Position numbers and translations under genes: made by a program. A DNA stretch of 64,000 nt from Furcasterigmium furcatum (lineage: Eukaryota > Ascomycota > Sordariomycetes > Glomerellales > Plectosphaerellaceae): positions 1-64,000 of the forward strand of contig BCIA01000002.1 of the NCBI GenBank assembly GCA_001599815.1, in the 5' to 3' direction. The notes beneath the pieces are model-generated. The model was not told the origin of the DNA. It searched no databases and saw only the letters and a list, made by a program, of their open reading frames with translations. Positions 22,328-32,300 of this stretch are shown here, in pieces (position 1 is the stretch's first letter; each line of letters starts with the position of its first letter).

Positions 22328-22431
22328 ACAGTTACATAGGCAACACCAAGTTTTCTTCAATCTTTTCCACCCAGTCAGTTTACTGCACGGCTGACTTCAT
22401 CAATACGTACAATGTCTTTTTTATAGCGAAG

Positions 22432-23194
22432 AGCATTGCGGGCATCCGACCCGGGCTGCGGAGGGATGAAGCATCCGTAAACACGGACCCTAGCATCAGG
22501 AGGTTAGCGCAACAGATGCAACAACTACCGCCTGGGTCGAAAGCAAAGCAGGACGCCGTTCGAGCCCTGAGGAATGAGAAGCAGAGACTGAAGCGTGCTT
22601 TGATGGAGAAGATCAGAGATGCATGGACGGACGAGCAGGCTGTGGAAGACATCCAATGCCAACTCCAAGGCCGTGGGTTCTCCAAGCCATCAGCAGCGGG
22701 TAATCCCTGCCTACCTCAACGCCCGGCACAGAAGCGACTCCTTGAAGCGTTGGCTGCGCCGGTGGATGACAGCCTTGAGGGTTACTATCGTCGCAGGGCC
22801 AAACTCATTGACGCCATAGTTGTGTACTGCAGCGTGGTCGAAGGTCGAACTGCGCCCAGAACCAATACTGCCGCAGTGAGGCAGTCGGCTACGAGTCCCG
22901 GTTTGAGGCCCCCCAAAGAGGATCCTCTGGAAGCTGCCATGCTGTCTGTGTTCATCAAACACGAAAAGGAGCGGCCGAGGAGGTGCTTCTTGTGCATCGG
23001 TGCTGCACTTTTCACTGGAAGCGAATGACCCTCGCTTGGAGGAGCTTACTCATGAATTCTACACCTCGAGTGACTTGACGAAACACTTTCGCCGACGGCA
23101 TCTTGACCGGTTGGCCCACGATGCTAAGCCGCGATGTGAGGTGTGTGACTTGGAAATAAAACGTAAGACGCATTACAGAACCATGCATTGCTAG
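22432..23194 (+). pseudogene. DUF3435/FluG-type C-terminal fragment, copy 1
   Basis: Reads IRPGLRRDEASVNTDP, then a helical region, MEKIRDAWTDEQAVEDIQCQL, RPAQKRLLEALAAP, LEGYYRRRAKLIDAIVVYC, then a zinc-finger-like end with RRCFLCIG, DLTKHFRRRHLDRL, RCEVCDLEI and a final MHC at 23194. I recognise this as the C-terminal part of fungal DUF3435/FluG-type proteins, the family that includes the tyrosine recombinase captains of Starship elements and Crypton-like elements. A one-base frameshift lies at about 23010 between the two halves. The catalytic recombinase core is not present upstream; the sequence starts abruptly just after the hemerythrin-like gene. It is a relic, not an active recombinase. 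Confidence 0.66.
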
Positions 23195-23512
23195 TTCATG
23201 GTACGGTGTCCCCGGTTCTCGCGGGTTAGGATAGACTACAGTAATATATTGCTCTACTAAGTGTTATTCATCGATGTGTTCCTCAGTGTGCAATGTCTTT
23301 CCGACTCTCATGGTGGTTGAGACATGTCAGCTGATCCTGGGTTACATCGCGAGGAGCCTCGGATCTTGACCTCCTTTCTGCTCCTCGCGTTATGTATTGT
23401 ATCTAGAATCGACCCTACGAGTCTCTACAATCGAATATTTAATCTTGGGTCTCGATCCTCCGTCTTGATAGACGTGATTCTTCACATTAGTCCTATCCAT
23501 TCCCAGGTGAAA
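23195..23512. other. flank of the DUF3435 relic
   Basis: No gene seen. Bases after the relic's stop lead into a copy of the dispersed mini-repeat. Confidence 0.4.
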
Positions 23513-23562
23513 AGTTCCCAGGAATAATGCTGACCACACGGAAAATCTATACTCCCCGAACG
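23513..23562. repeat. single copy of dispersed mini-repeat
   Basis: The segment with TTCCCAGGAATAATGCTGACC followed by CACGGAAAATCTATACTCCC is shared, with few changes, by the tandem units at 39690-39960. One unit lies here, about 320 bases after DUF3435 copy 1. Confidence 0.75.
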
Positions 23563-23882
23563 GTAAGTGGCTCCGTGAGCGGGCGCGTAATCGTATCACG
23601 CCGACTTTCTGACATGACATCAGGTCAGTGGATTATTCTTCGGACGAGAGGGCGACAGAGGATCTTCAGGTATGACATGGCGCGTGGCTGAGACTCGGCA
23701 AGGGGAGCTTTGGCGCAGACCTCGAGGGGCTTCGGTGTTTGCGGTCATGGAAGATGTTGAGTGACTCGGTGGGCTACAGGATCATGACATGTAATTCCCC
23801 GGCACAATATCTAAAGCTTTGTCTGTATTCCTCTTCATGCTTTGCCATAGCGGACGGTTTGTCGATAGGTCGTGGCGGCTCG
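23563..23882. other. spacer downstream of the hydrolase gene
   Basis: No feature supported; 3' flank of the minus-strand hydrolase. Confidence 0.35.
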
Positions 23883-24707
23883 CTAGTCGATCGGATCGCA
23901 TGAGTTACCATCCACGAATTCTGAGCCAAGAGCCTGGCTCAGAAAGGCCACGACATCGTCCATCCCCGTCGGCGAGTTGAAATAGTGCCCGCCCTCTGAG
24001 TATTCTCTCCATGTAATTTGACACCCGAAATTGATCAACTGATCCCTGAGGTTCCGACCCCAGCCGACGGGTGCTACAGGATCATCGATGCAATGCTCCA
24101 ACAGCACCGGCGTATTCCGAACCACCTCGTCGCTGTCCGGAACATCCTCCAAGCTCAACGACTTTCTTATCTCTGCTACTGTTCGGCCTGGGCAAGGCAT
24201 CCAGCTCGAAAACACGATAAGTGCCCCAAGTCTCTTATTGCCCGCTGGTAGCGGTGATGTCGCACCGGGTACCAGGTCCGCCAAGTCGAGGTTCAGCAAC
24301 GCATGTACCATCGTCGACCCACCATGGCCCATGCCCGCCAGTATAACCTTGTCCCAACGACCACCCAGCAGCGCGGCCTCTCTTCTTGCGATCCGCCGGA
24401 TGCCGGCCACGCTCTGTCGCAGCCAGTCGGCCTGGAGTCCTTGTTGGTCGCCGAAGTCGCGGACATTCCAAGGATCGAACGGCTGCGTCCACCGTTCCGG
24501 CGGGGGCAATGCGACGGGTAGAATCTCTGACTGCGGAAAGACCCAACGGAGAGACGGAAAGGCATCCGGCAGGGACTGTAGTCGACTTGTCAAAGCGCCT
24601 TGGAACATGTCTACGAACAGGACGCCCCTGCTGTTGCAGCCGTCGAGGAAAACCACCGTATGGCTGTGGGCTGTATGAGGGGGGATGGTGAGGATGCGGA
24701 GGTCCAT
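23883..24707 (-). CDS. carboxylesterase/acyl-thioesterase-like alpha/beta hydrolase lacking its serine
   Basis: A single-exon gene of 274 aa. The start MDLRILTIPPHTAHSHTVVFLDG gives the first strand and oxyanion loop. WVFPQSEI and GLQADWLRQSV follow as in fungal phospholipase/carboxylesterase (acyl-protein thioesterase type) proteins. The elbow reads LAGMGHGGS, where relatives have G-x-S-x-G; Gly127 takes the place of the nucleophilic Ser. The acid (IDDPVAPV) and the His (EGGHYFNSP) are kept. It is probably cytosolic. The frame is otherwise clean, so the protein is likely made, but classical serine-hydrolase activity is doubtful. A GGC codon at this place is one transition from AGC, so a base-calling error should be excluded. 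Confidence 0.8.
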   Translation of the reverse strand: MDLRILTIPPHTAHSHTVVFLDGCNSRGVLFVDMFQGALTSRLQSLPDAFPSLRWVFPQSEILPVALPPPERWTQPFDPWNVRDFGDQQGLQADWLRQSVAGIRRIARREAALLGGRWDKVILAGMGHGGSTMVHALLNLDLADLVPGATSPLPAGNKRLGALIVFSSWMPCPGRTVAEIRKSLSLEDVPDSDEVVRNTPVLLEHCIDDPVAPVGWGRNLRDQLINFGCQITWREYSEGGHYFNSPTGMDDVVAFLSQALGSEFVDGNSCDPID

Positions 24708-25089
24708 CGCCGTGTGCTGGGGACAAGGATCTGTTCAGCGCACGGGTCAGTTGCTTGGATGGTGATGTTCAGTGACGTTCGTGAGGTGTGACGTAATGGG
24801 CGCATGACCTGTCATGGAATATCGGGGTTGAAGTCGACCTTTCCAGCCAGAATAATTTTAACAAGTTTTCTCACCAGTTGTACATCTCGTTCCAATGGGG
24901 AAAGGCGGCTGGGTGGCTGCTGAAGAACTGTAGGACAGGGCTGACGGATCCGGCCAGCCCTCGATGGTCTGGACCTTCACCGTCCCTGACTGGGTCGAAA
25001 AGCATCCAATGCCGATGGCGCAAATCCGACGCCACCAGCTTCAGCTTCAGACGGAGTGGAGCCAAACTATGGCGGGCTTCGCGTTGAGC
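24708..25089. other. spacer between hydrolase and C2H2 relic
   Basis: Probably contains the hydrolase promoter; no gene recognised. Confidence 0.35.
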
Positions 25090-25296
25090 TCACAGCACCA
25101 CTTGGAGGCTTCCCGAGAGGTTTCGGACTCTCCGGGAGTCCATATATTGATTCACGGCCCTCTGGCTCTCGAAATAGCGATCGCAGCCGTTGCATTCGAA
25201 TGCTGGCGGTTCGTGACGCGTTGCCGTCATATGCTGCTCACGAGAGTGCCAGTCTGCGGGAAATTCACGGCAACACGTATCGCAAGTGAAGGTCAT
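25090..25296 (-). pseudogene. C2H2-type zinc finger fragment
   Basis: The minus strand reads FTCDTCCREF, SREQHMTATRH, then FECNGCDRYFESQRAVNQYM. These are two successive C2H2-like units (C-x2-C...H-x4-H) of the kind repeated in fungal multi-finger proteins. The second unit has Tyr where the first His is expected (NQYM for NQHM), and the frame ends soon after. No start context or further fingers are found, so this is a fragment, though a very short gene cannot be excluded. Confidence 0.5.
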
Positions 25297-25851
25297 CTTT
25301 CAGAACTTGATTGCAGTCAAGGGATGGGATCGAATGATTTGAAGCTACCCCGCGAGGCAATCGACAGTGACTTCGACACATGCAACGCGGGTGGAGAACC
25401 GAGAGCTGTTTCAGGCGGCTTGGTGATGCCTCCAGACACCCTGATTGGCTCATGCATCTCGTCATCTTCAAATCCTGTGCGTTTGGGCATCTGCTGTAAT
25501 TCCAGAAGGATCCAAATGACCTGAACTTATTAATTATAAATTGACCTGTCGCGGACGACACAAACCCGTACGATACCAATTTGATCGGCTGCCCACATGC
25601 CTCTATTGCACGAAAATAAAGCGGCCTAATATTTGCATTTTCGATGCAGGTACTTCAGATCCTGCCACGCTCTCGATGACGTTTCCAGCGGGTGATTCAG
25701 AGGTCCTGATTCTTCGACACAGCTCAACCAGATCATCAGATGGGACGCCACTAGATAATCACGGATCGTCAAGCGCACTGCTTCCAAGACATCGTACCTG
25801 GAGTGGTGGAGTGCTATTTACACTTCCTGTAGGCTCCAATGCTCATTGTAG
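25297..25851. other. unassigned stretch
   Basis: Short open frames only (for example 25541-25876 plus), none with known motifs. Confidence 0.3.
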
Positions 25852-25873
25852 CCCGCGTGATAAGTCACGCGGG
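25852..25873. repeat. perfect 9-bp inverted repeat with 4-nt loop
   Basis: CCCGCGTGA is followed by TAAG and its exact reverse complement TCACGCGGG. A second small palindrome (CGGTTAAACCG) follows within 20 bases. Such GC-rich hairpins occur at ends of small non-autonomous transposons, but no partner end was found. Confidence 0.6.
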
Positions 25874-26129
25874 TAACGGTTAAACCGCTAACGGCGACGC
25901 TTTTTTCTCGTCTTCTTAGACGTATTGCCAGGGCTAAACGAATCCATGGTGGGTTGGCTGTCGACTAAAGGCGACAATGTGTACTGCTCCTAACGACTAA
26001 CCATATGAAAAGGCACCCATGGCAGAGTACAAAGTATTCTGCTGCCGCGTACTTCCCATTTGCTTCGGCGACTGCTCCGAGAATCGACACTGCGTGAGTA
26101 GCCTTCCACATACCCCCAAGGCCACTGGG

Positions 26130-26307
26130 TACTGACATATTGAAGGGGACGTCCGGCCTGAGGGAAACCTGGGAGAGCGGGAACATGATGGGCAGACTTG
26201 CGGAGACGACCGAGTTCAAGGGTGCTGCGCTTTACTTGTTGAGTAGTGTAAGCAGCTATGTCACGGCGAGCAACCTTTTGATTGATGGAGGCTACACTGC
26301 CTGGTGA
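26130..26307 (+). pseudogene. C-terminal fragment of a short-chain dehydrogenase
   Basis: The frame reads LRETWESGNMMGRLAETTEF, KGAALYLLSS, then SYVTASNLLIDGGYTAW and a stop at 26305-26307. This is the standard last 55 residues of SDRs of the fungal sorbitol/xylulose-reductase-like group: the GAALYLLS helix, the T-x-x-x-L-x-x-D-G-G cofactor-side strand, and a terminal Trp. The Rossmann and YxxxK parts cannot be found in the 250 bases upstream, so only the tail has survived. Confidence 0.72.
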
Positions 26308-26903
26308 GCCTTTAGAGGTCGACTCCTGCTATCTTTCCGTCTCCGGTCCCTTTTGGAGCGTTGGGGCGGAGGGCGAAAGGCGATTTAAGTCCCAACAAGG
26401 TGTGTGATTACTAGAACAGATGAAGAGCGTCAGCCTAAAGAATAGATTCTCAGCTATAGCGTCGCAACGACAAGACAGGGGTTAGGATATTGACCCTGGG
26501 CCTGCTAAGGAGCCATACCTCTACTACGCCTGCCTATCTCGTCATCTGCGATGGCCTGTGCCACGTTTATTGAGCGCGTCGTGAACAAGATGTAGCTATG
26601 TAACCTGAGGTCGGTTCCTGTACAATGGCACGACTATCATCTTGTGCTAACCATCACACCTAGTAGAACAGAGACGGAGTTATTACGCTGCGAAGACAAA
26701 GTTTTATTGTTTTTTCCTATTGTACAAACAAACATCACCACGCCGAGCATAATTCACGTATACTCCTTGTACTGGCCAATTTGGAGGATATAGCCCCCCA
26801 CCCCCCCGGGGGCCCGGGGCTTGGAAACTGAGCAGTCTTGACCCAGGAAAACCCAAAAGGTAAACGCAAAGCTACTACCATTCAGCTGTTGTCCATCAAG
26901 TAC
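26308..26903. other. intergenic flank of Hsp30 gene
   Basis: No gene found. It includes a C/G-rich low-complexity patch at about 26793-26819 and the 3' end of the heat-shock gene transcript. Confidence 0.4.
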
Positions 26904-27500
26904 TTAATTGATAGTAATCCGTTTTGCCTCATGCCTCTTTGCTTTAGGGACCACCAAGCTGAGGATACCGTGCTTGAAGTTGGCGGTCACAGAGTCTTGA
27001 TCGACCTGAGTAGGGAAGTTAAAGGTGCGAGAGAATTCGCCGATACTGCGCTCGGTAAGCCAGAACTTGGCATTGTTTGTTGAATTGTCCGTCCCTTTCT
27101 CCGTGTCACTGGCGCCGGGCTCCTGAGAAGCAGACTTGAGTTGCTCCTCAGTGGCACTGTCGCCGCCCTCGGTAATGGCACCGCTCATGGAAGTACCCTC
27201 GATGAAACCAGCAGGCGGGGTACCTGTAGTGTACTCGCGTTCGGTCTTGCCGCGGATGACCACCGTCTGAGGATCCGTGAACTCGATGTGGACATCGTCT
27301 TTGTTGATGCCGGGGAGCTCACCGTGGAGCTCAAATGCGTCTCTGGTTTCGGTGACGTCGAACTTGGGCTGCCAGCTTGGTAGGCTAGCACCACGACCCC
27401 CAATTCCCTTCCGAGAGTAGTTGTCAAAATCTTCAAGAAGGCGGAAGAGAGGAGTGAAGGACCCCTCCGAGTGGTAGAAGTTCCGCGGGAAAAAAGACAT
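26904..27500 (-). CDS. hsp30: small heat shock protein, Hsp20/alpha-crystallin family
   Basis: A single-exon gene of 198 aa starting MSFFPRNFYHSEGSF at 27500. The open frame extends further upstream, but that part is leader between TATA box and start. The alpha-crystallin domain begins at about residue 39 (PKFDVTETRDAFELHGELPGI, read in part) with DDVHIEF and VVIRGKTERE. It is interrupted by an acidic, Gly/Ser-rich loop of about 50 residues and closes with GEFSRTFNFP, VTANFKHGILSLVVPK. This inserted loop is typical of filamentous-fungal Hsp30. The protein is an ATP-independent holdase that keeps unfolded proteins soluble. A TATA box and a phased heat-shock element lie upstream, supporting heat induction. 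The symbol follows the Neurospora naming. Confidence 0.92.
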   Translation of the reverse strand: MSFFPRNFYHSEGSFTPLFRLLEDFDNYSRKGIGGRGASLPSWQPKFDVTETRDAFELHGELPGINKDDVHIEFTDPQTVVIRGKTEREYTTGTPPAGFIEGTSMSGAITEGGDSATEEQLKSASQEPGASDTEKGTDNSTNNAKFWLTERSIGEFSRTFNFPTQVDQDSVTANFKHGILSLVVPKAKRHEAKRITIN

Positions 27501-27706
27501 TGTGTTTTTGGTATGGATGAGAGGTGCAGAATGTAGCTGCTTTGCGTTTCTTGGAGCTGTCCGAGAAAGAACTGACCGACAAGCGCGCATAAAATGCTTG
27601 TGTTGGTTTGCTGGACTGTGAATTAAGGAGATGCGAACTAGGCCGCCTTGGTTACTGTTATGCTGCGGCGAGAGGAAGATCGAGGATGCATGCAAAATTA
27701 GCCGTC

Positions 27707-27714
27707 TATATATA
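27707..27714 (-). promoter_or_regulatory. TATA box of Hsp30 gene
   Basis: TATATATA lies about 210 bases upstream of the start codon and about 75 bases downstream of the heat-shock element. Confidence 0.6.
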
Positions 27715-27786
27715 CACATGATAACTGAGGTAGGTTACGTAGACATAACGTCCGCATAAACGCATTATGACGTGATTGCGCGCATG

Positions 27787-27821
27787 TTTCCGGATTAGAA
27801 GCTTCCAGACAGCTCTCGAAA
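27787..27821 (-). promoter_or_regulatory. heat-shock element upstream of Hsp30 gene
   Basis: In 5-bp register the units TTTCC, AGAAG, CTTCC and CGAAA lie at 27787, 27797, 27802 and 27817. This gives alternating nTTCn/nGAAn blocks, with a central perfect GAAGCTTC. It is the arrangement bound by trimeric Hsf1, in stepped or gapped form, placed just upstream of the TATA box. Confidence 0.6.
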
Positions 27822-28043
27822 ACTTATTCTCACTAACATAGCACAGGTGGTCTGATACTGGTGCCGAGACCTGACGGGTCGGGCGGTTTTTCTCCGCACG
27901 ACTCCGCAGTAGCAACGGCCACCCCAGCACATATGACTGCCTGTCCTATCAGCATTCATGATTTTCCGTTTACCGGGTCAAGATGGGCCGAGGACTCAAA
28001 TCTGTGAAGATGCTGCAAGGCTGCGGCTTGGAACACTGTGATA
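27822..28043. other. spacer upstream of Hsp30 control region
   Basis: No feature seen. Confidence 0.35.
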
Positions 28044-28118
28044 TTATAACCTCTCGTAGGCTTCGAATATCTTGGGTTCGTTCGCTCTGAGCGCGTCGTA
28101 CGCCTGGATCCAGAGAAG
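28044..28118 (-). pseudogene. NLR N-terminal fragment
   Basis: The minus strand reads LWIQAYDALRANEPKIFEAYE followed by a stop. The pattern L-W-x2-A-Y-D-x-L-R-x2-x-P-x2-x2-A-Y-E is the conserved first helix pair of the N-terminal domain found in many fungal NACHT-type NLR proteins. A similar sequence (VWNEAYEGLKKEEP) occurs at 34 kb. Neither the NACHT nor the repeat part is present here. Confidence 0.5.
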
Positions 28119-28555
28119 ACCATGGTTTCGCCGATTACCTGACACCGGGCGATGCAGGACGCGTGCGAAGGCGATACTGCTCGGGCAAAGAAAGAACGCC
28201 ATTTTGTCCTCGTGCGGGGAACGCAGCGACTGTCCCTGCAGGTTGCAGACGAATAGAAGGGTGAGACTGCGCAAGGCTGCGAAGAAAGCCAGGGCCACGT
28301 CTGCAAATGCGTTGGTGGGCGTGATTGGCCGACAGTCTCCGCTCTGGAGCGACTTCCGTGACCAACCATGGTGTCGTCGCAGGCTGATGTCCGACGTGCG
28401 CCGACCTCGTCACGGCCGCCAGAAGGACGAGCAGGCCTCATCCCCAGCATGGCGCCTGGCGACGAGGACGGAGGCTAGACGGAGTAGCGACGCTGGCGAG
28501 GTCCGTCTGCCTCACCGCCCATCAACGGTGTGGCACACTGGACCAGGCCGCCCAC
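28119..28555. other. spacer between NLR and CHAT relics
   Basis: Long overlapping open frames on both strands reflect high GC; none has recognisable motifs. Confidence 0.35.
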
Positions 28556-28970
28556 TCTTAAGGCGACCGTCGTTACAAAGCAAGCGCTGAGATGGACCAG
28601 CTCCTCACAAATATTCGACAGAAGCCTGGGTTAGAACAATTTCACAAATCAGTCACAGAAACCCAACTCCGTGACGCAGCTGCGTATGGGCCCATTGTTG
28701 TCGTCAATATCAGCTCACACCGATGTGACGCCTTCATCGTCGAAACTTCTGGAGTCCGCGTCGTACCGCTGCCAGCCTTGCCGAGCATGCTGCAACCCTG
28801 GGGTCCATCAAAACTCTCATCTGGCTGTGGGATCTGTCGAAGACCATGGGCCGAGACCACCTCCGCGACCCGCCTTCAATCACCCAAAGCGGTTTCAGGC
28901 CCTGCTCAGCACCGCTCCCAGAGTCATCGATGCGGGGGACCAAAAGGGGAAATTCACTGACCTGACAGTG
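28556..28970 (+). pseudogene. CHAT-domain protein relic, second locus
   Basis: Begins GDRRYKASAEMDQLLTNIR at about 28562, then KPGLEQF, TETQLRDAAAYGPIVVVNIS, SHRCDAFIVE, VRVVPLPAL. This is the linker and first strands of a CHAT domain, in better shape than the relic at 14.9 kb. After about 28790 the coding match moves to another frame (AATLGSIKTLIWLWDL), so an indel is present, and the catalytic His and Cys blocks are missing. No start codon context or upstream TPR part is found; an in-frame stop precedes the fragment. It lies beside an NLR fragment on the opposite strand, as at the 14 kb locus. Confidence 0.68.
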
Positions 28971-29375
28971 CTGATCAACAAATTTCCCCTTTGTACATCT
29001 CCGAACCATTGAGTCTTCGTCTTTTGGCTCATGCGCTGCTGCTGCAATGCCGTTGCCGGCAGTCGACCGTGGTGATGAACTGTTCGGTCGGCCCAAATGG
29101 TGTTTGCAGTCGATCTGGAGCCAGCCATTTCTGCCTCCAGCGTACTGATCCTCCGCCTGTCTCCCCCGGTTAAGGGGCATCAGCAACATCTCACTGCAGG
29201 GGACCGGCGGCAAGCTGCCGAATGGAGATGTCATGCTCTATGTAAATGGCTGTCCCGCATACATTGCCCCATCATCTCCCCCCAGGATTACAGCCCTCCT
29301 TCGTCTGACACCCTGGCCGACAGCGGAATACCGGCATTGGCGTGGGTAGACTTCCCCTTACAGCACCAGCCCTAT
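28971..29375. other. 3' flank of CYP505 gene
   Basis: No gene recognised; open frames on both strands lack motifs. Confidence 0.35.
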
Positions 29376-32300
29376 CTAATCGAATACGTCCGTCACATAC
29401 CGCATGTTGCGCAACGACTCGAACCACTCGCCAGCAGCCGCCGCGTCTGTCTTCTCCCCTTGCTGCTCCTGCATCTCCACGCGGAACCTGATGAACATGT
29501 CCCTCGCCGAGTTCGCCACGCCCCTCGAGCCGCACACGTACACCTTAGCATCCCGCTTCCACAGCTCGAGCAAATCAGCCCTGTCCGCCCACATCCGGTC
29601 CTGCACGTGCTTGCACCCGTTGCTCCTCTCCGGCGCCCGGCTGTACGCTCGCCGCACCTCGACCGCCCCCAGGGCCTGCCAGGCATCGAGCTCCTCGCGG
29701 TACAGGTCGTCGTGCTCGGGCGTCCGGCAGCCGAAGAACAGCATGGCCGGCGCGAGGTCGGTGCGGCCGGCCTTGAGCATCGCGGCGCGCTCCTGGATGA
29801 AGCCACGGAAGGGCGCGAGGCCCGTGCCGGCGGCGATGCAGATGATCGGGGTCTTGGAGACGTCCGGCGGGAGCCGGAAGTGGGGACCCGCCGGCGGGCG
29901 GACGGCAGCGTGGAGAGCGTCGCCGGCGGCGAGAGAGCCCAGATAGTTCGAGGCTACGCCCATGTAGAGGTGGCCGGTGCCCGAGTGGGACGGGTCGCCG
30001 CCGATGACCGAGAAGCTGAGAGTTGCGGTCGTCGGGTCGTTTAGGGGAGAAGAGGAGATGGAGTACTGGCGCACTCTCATCGGCGGGAGGAGAGTGAGAA
30101 ACACGCCGATAGGGACGCTGATGGTCGAGGGGTGGCGCTCAAGGACATCCAGGACAGACATGCGTTTCGAGACGACTTCGTCAGTGTATGCGTCGCCTGC
30201 CAGACCGCTGAGCTCGGCCTTGGTGGCCACGTCCTCGGTATATTCGATCAGCGTGGTAAGGCTCTGTACGCGGTTAGATCAGCGCCAAGATGCTTGAACT
30301 TTTGGCAAACTTACCCTCTTTGTCGTGGGCTGGGACAACTCAACGTAGGAGCTCAGCAGCTCGTACACTGAGACCTTCTCGTTGACGGGCAGGGAGGTAG
30401 GTGCATCAGATGAGATGCTGATGTAGGCATCTCTCGGCAGCCCAAAGCGCCGGAGCGCTCGGTGCACGCTCTCCTTGGGGTTAATGGGAAGAACAGCCAG
30501 GTAATCACCCGATGTGTAGGTCATGCCCTCGGACAGCTTGATTTCGAGATGCCTCTTATCGCCGCCGAGGGACGCGTCTCCCTGCTTGATTAGAGATCTA
30601 GCGTTGACCACCACTGCTTCGTTGACATCCTGTCTCAGGATCGACGCTCTGGGAGTCGAGATCGTGGCTCCGATGCCCTTGGTCTTTTGGGCCCCTCCAA
30701 CACCGTTGCCATTCGTCATGGCAGCCGCAGAGGCATGGTTCTTCTTGAGCGAAGGCCAGAGGGTCTCGTCCTCCCAGATCTCAAAGTCGGTGAACACCTC
30801 TCCCATAGACACGTCGGCCAAGCCCATCTCTGCAATGCGGCTGGCTCCAGCCTTTTCAAGTGATGAATCGACCAGCTTGGGGATGCGATGGAACGTCGAG
30901 AACCACTCGCGGTTGCCGCACCCGTACACGGCGTACGAGACGTTCTTAAGGGCGTCGGCCTTTTCGCCCTTTGCGAGGCCCTCGACCCACGACACGAAAT
31001 GCCCAGCGTTGTCTGGGGGCTGGCCCTCGTACGAGGCCGTGATGATCACGACTGGCTGACCAGTGGGCAGTTTTCCGTTGGCGCTGTCGAGACAGTCGAT
31101 CTTAGTGACGCGGAAGCCGTGTTCAGGGGCATCCGTCGCAACGCGCTGCGCGAGAGACTCGCAGGTACCGCTATTCGAGCCGTATAACACGGTCATCGGG
31201 ATTCCGGCGGCCTCGCCATTGGCGGTGCCGTTCAGCTTGGTAGAGGCCAGCATCGAGTTGATCTCCGCTTCACGGTCGACGGGCAAGCCGGCGAGGTTGC
31301 GTTCCAGCGTTGTGGGCGTCTGGCCATGCCTCAGGATGACTCGGATGTGGAGGTCCTTGGGCTTGATTGTAAGGGTCTGCTTGATGCCATAGACGTAGTT
31401 CGGCTCGAGGACGAAATTGAAGTTCTGCAGAAGCATAGTCATGACGAGCAGCGCCTCCTGCCAGGCGAAAGGGCGGCCGATACAGGCGCGCACGCCGTTT
31501 CCGAAGGGCTTCCAGCAGTTGGGGAACTCCTTGTTGCGCTTGTCGAACTCGGCGCTGAGCATGCGCTCCGGCTTGAACACGAGGGCGTCGTCGCCGTACA
31601 CGAGCGGGTCGAGGTGAGACTTGGCCAGGAGGTTGACGAGAATCTCACCCTTAGGGATAGGGTACTTTCCGCCGATGATCGTATCTTCGCGAGCCTCGAC
31701 GCTGAAGAGTGGGATCGTCGAGTTTACGCGGAGTACTTCTCGAAGGATGGCATTCATGTAGGGCAGCTTCGACAGGTGCTCGAGCCCGATGGTGCCCCTT
31801 CCGACGACGTCGTCGACTTCTTGCTGGGCCTTGCGATATTCTTCGGGATGCTTGATGAGCTGATAAATGGCGAAGGAGAGCAGACCGGAAGTGGTCTCGT
31901 GGCCGGCGATGAGGAAGGTGATGAGATTGTCCATGATGCTCTCATCGGTCATGTGCTGGCCGGTCTTGGGGTCGGCTCCTTCCAGCATAGCTGTCAGCAA
32001 GTCACGGCGATCCGGCTTGTTCGCCTTGCGTGACTCGAGGACGTCCCTCGCTGTGGTGCGCAGGATGTTGATGTCGTTCTGGAACTTCTTGTCCTTTGAA
32101 CGATAGAAGACGCCAGGCACGGGCAGTCTGTTGCCGATGCGGCCCGCCTCGGTGAGGAAGTCGCCCATTGCCTCGATGAAGGGATGGAGCTGAGGGGAAT
32201 AGAAGCTGTTGAAGCGGAAGCCCATGGAGCAGAGGGCCAAGGTATCCAGGGTGAGTCTGGTGAAGTCGTCGGTGACGGCAATGGGGGTGTCTGGCCCGTA

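Noticed and set aside
25852..25873. Hairpin as a transcription terminator or transposon end
   Set aside because: Fungal genes do not use such terminators, and no matching partner end or target duplication was found; kept only as an inverted repeat.
28072..28590. 172-residue plus-strand open frame before the CHAT relic
   Set aside because: Arg/Ser-rich composition typical of a wrong frame in GC-rich DNA; the CHAT match starts in another frame.
31326..32033. 235-residue plus-strand open frame within CYP505
   Set aside because: Shadow of the minus-strand P450 coding sequence.
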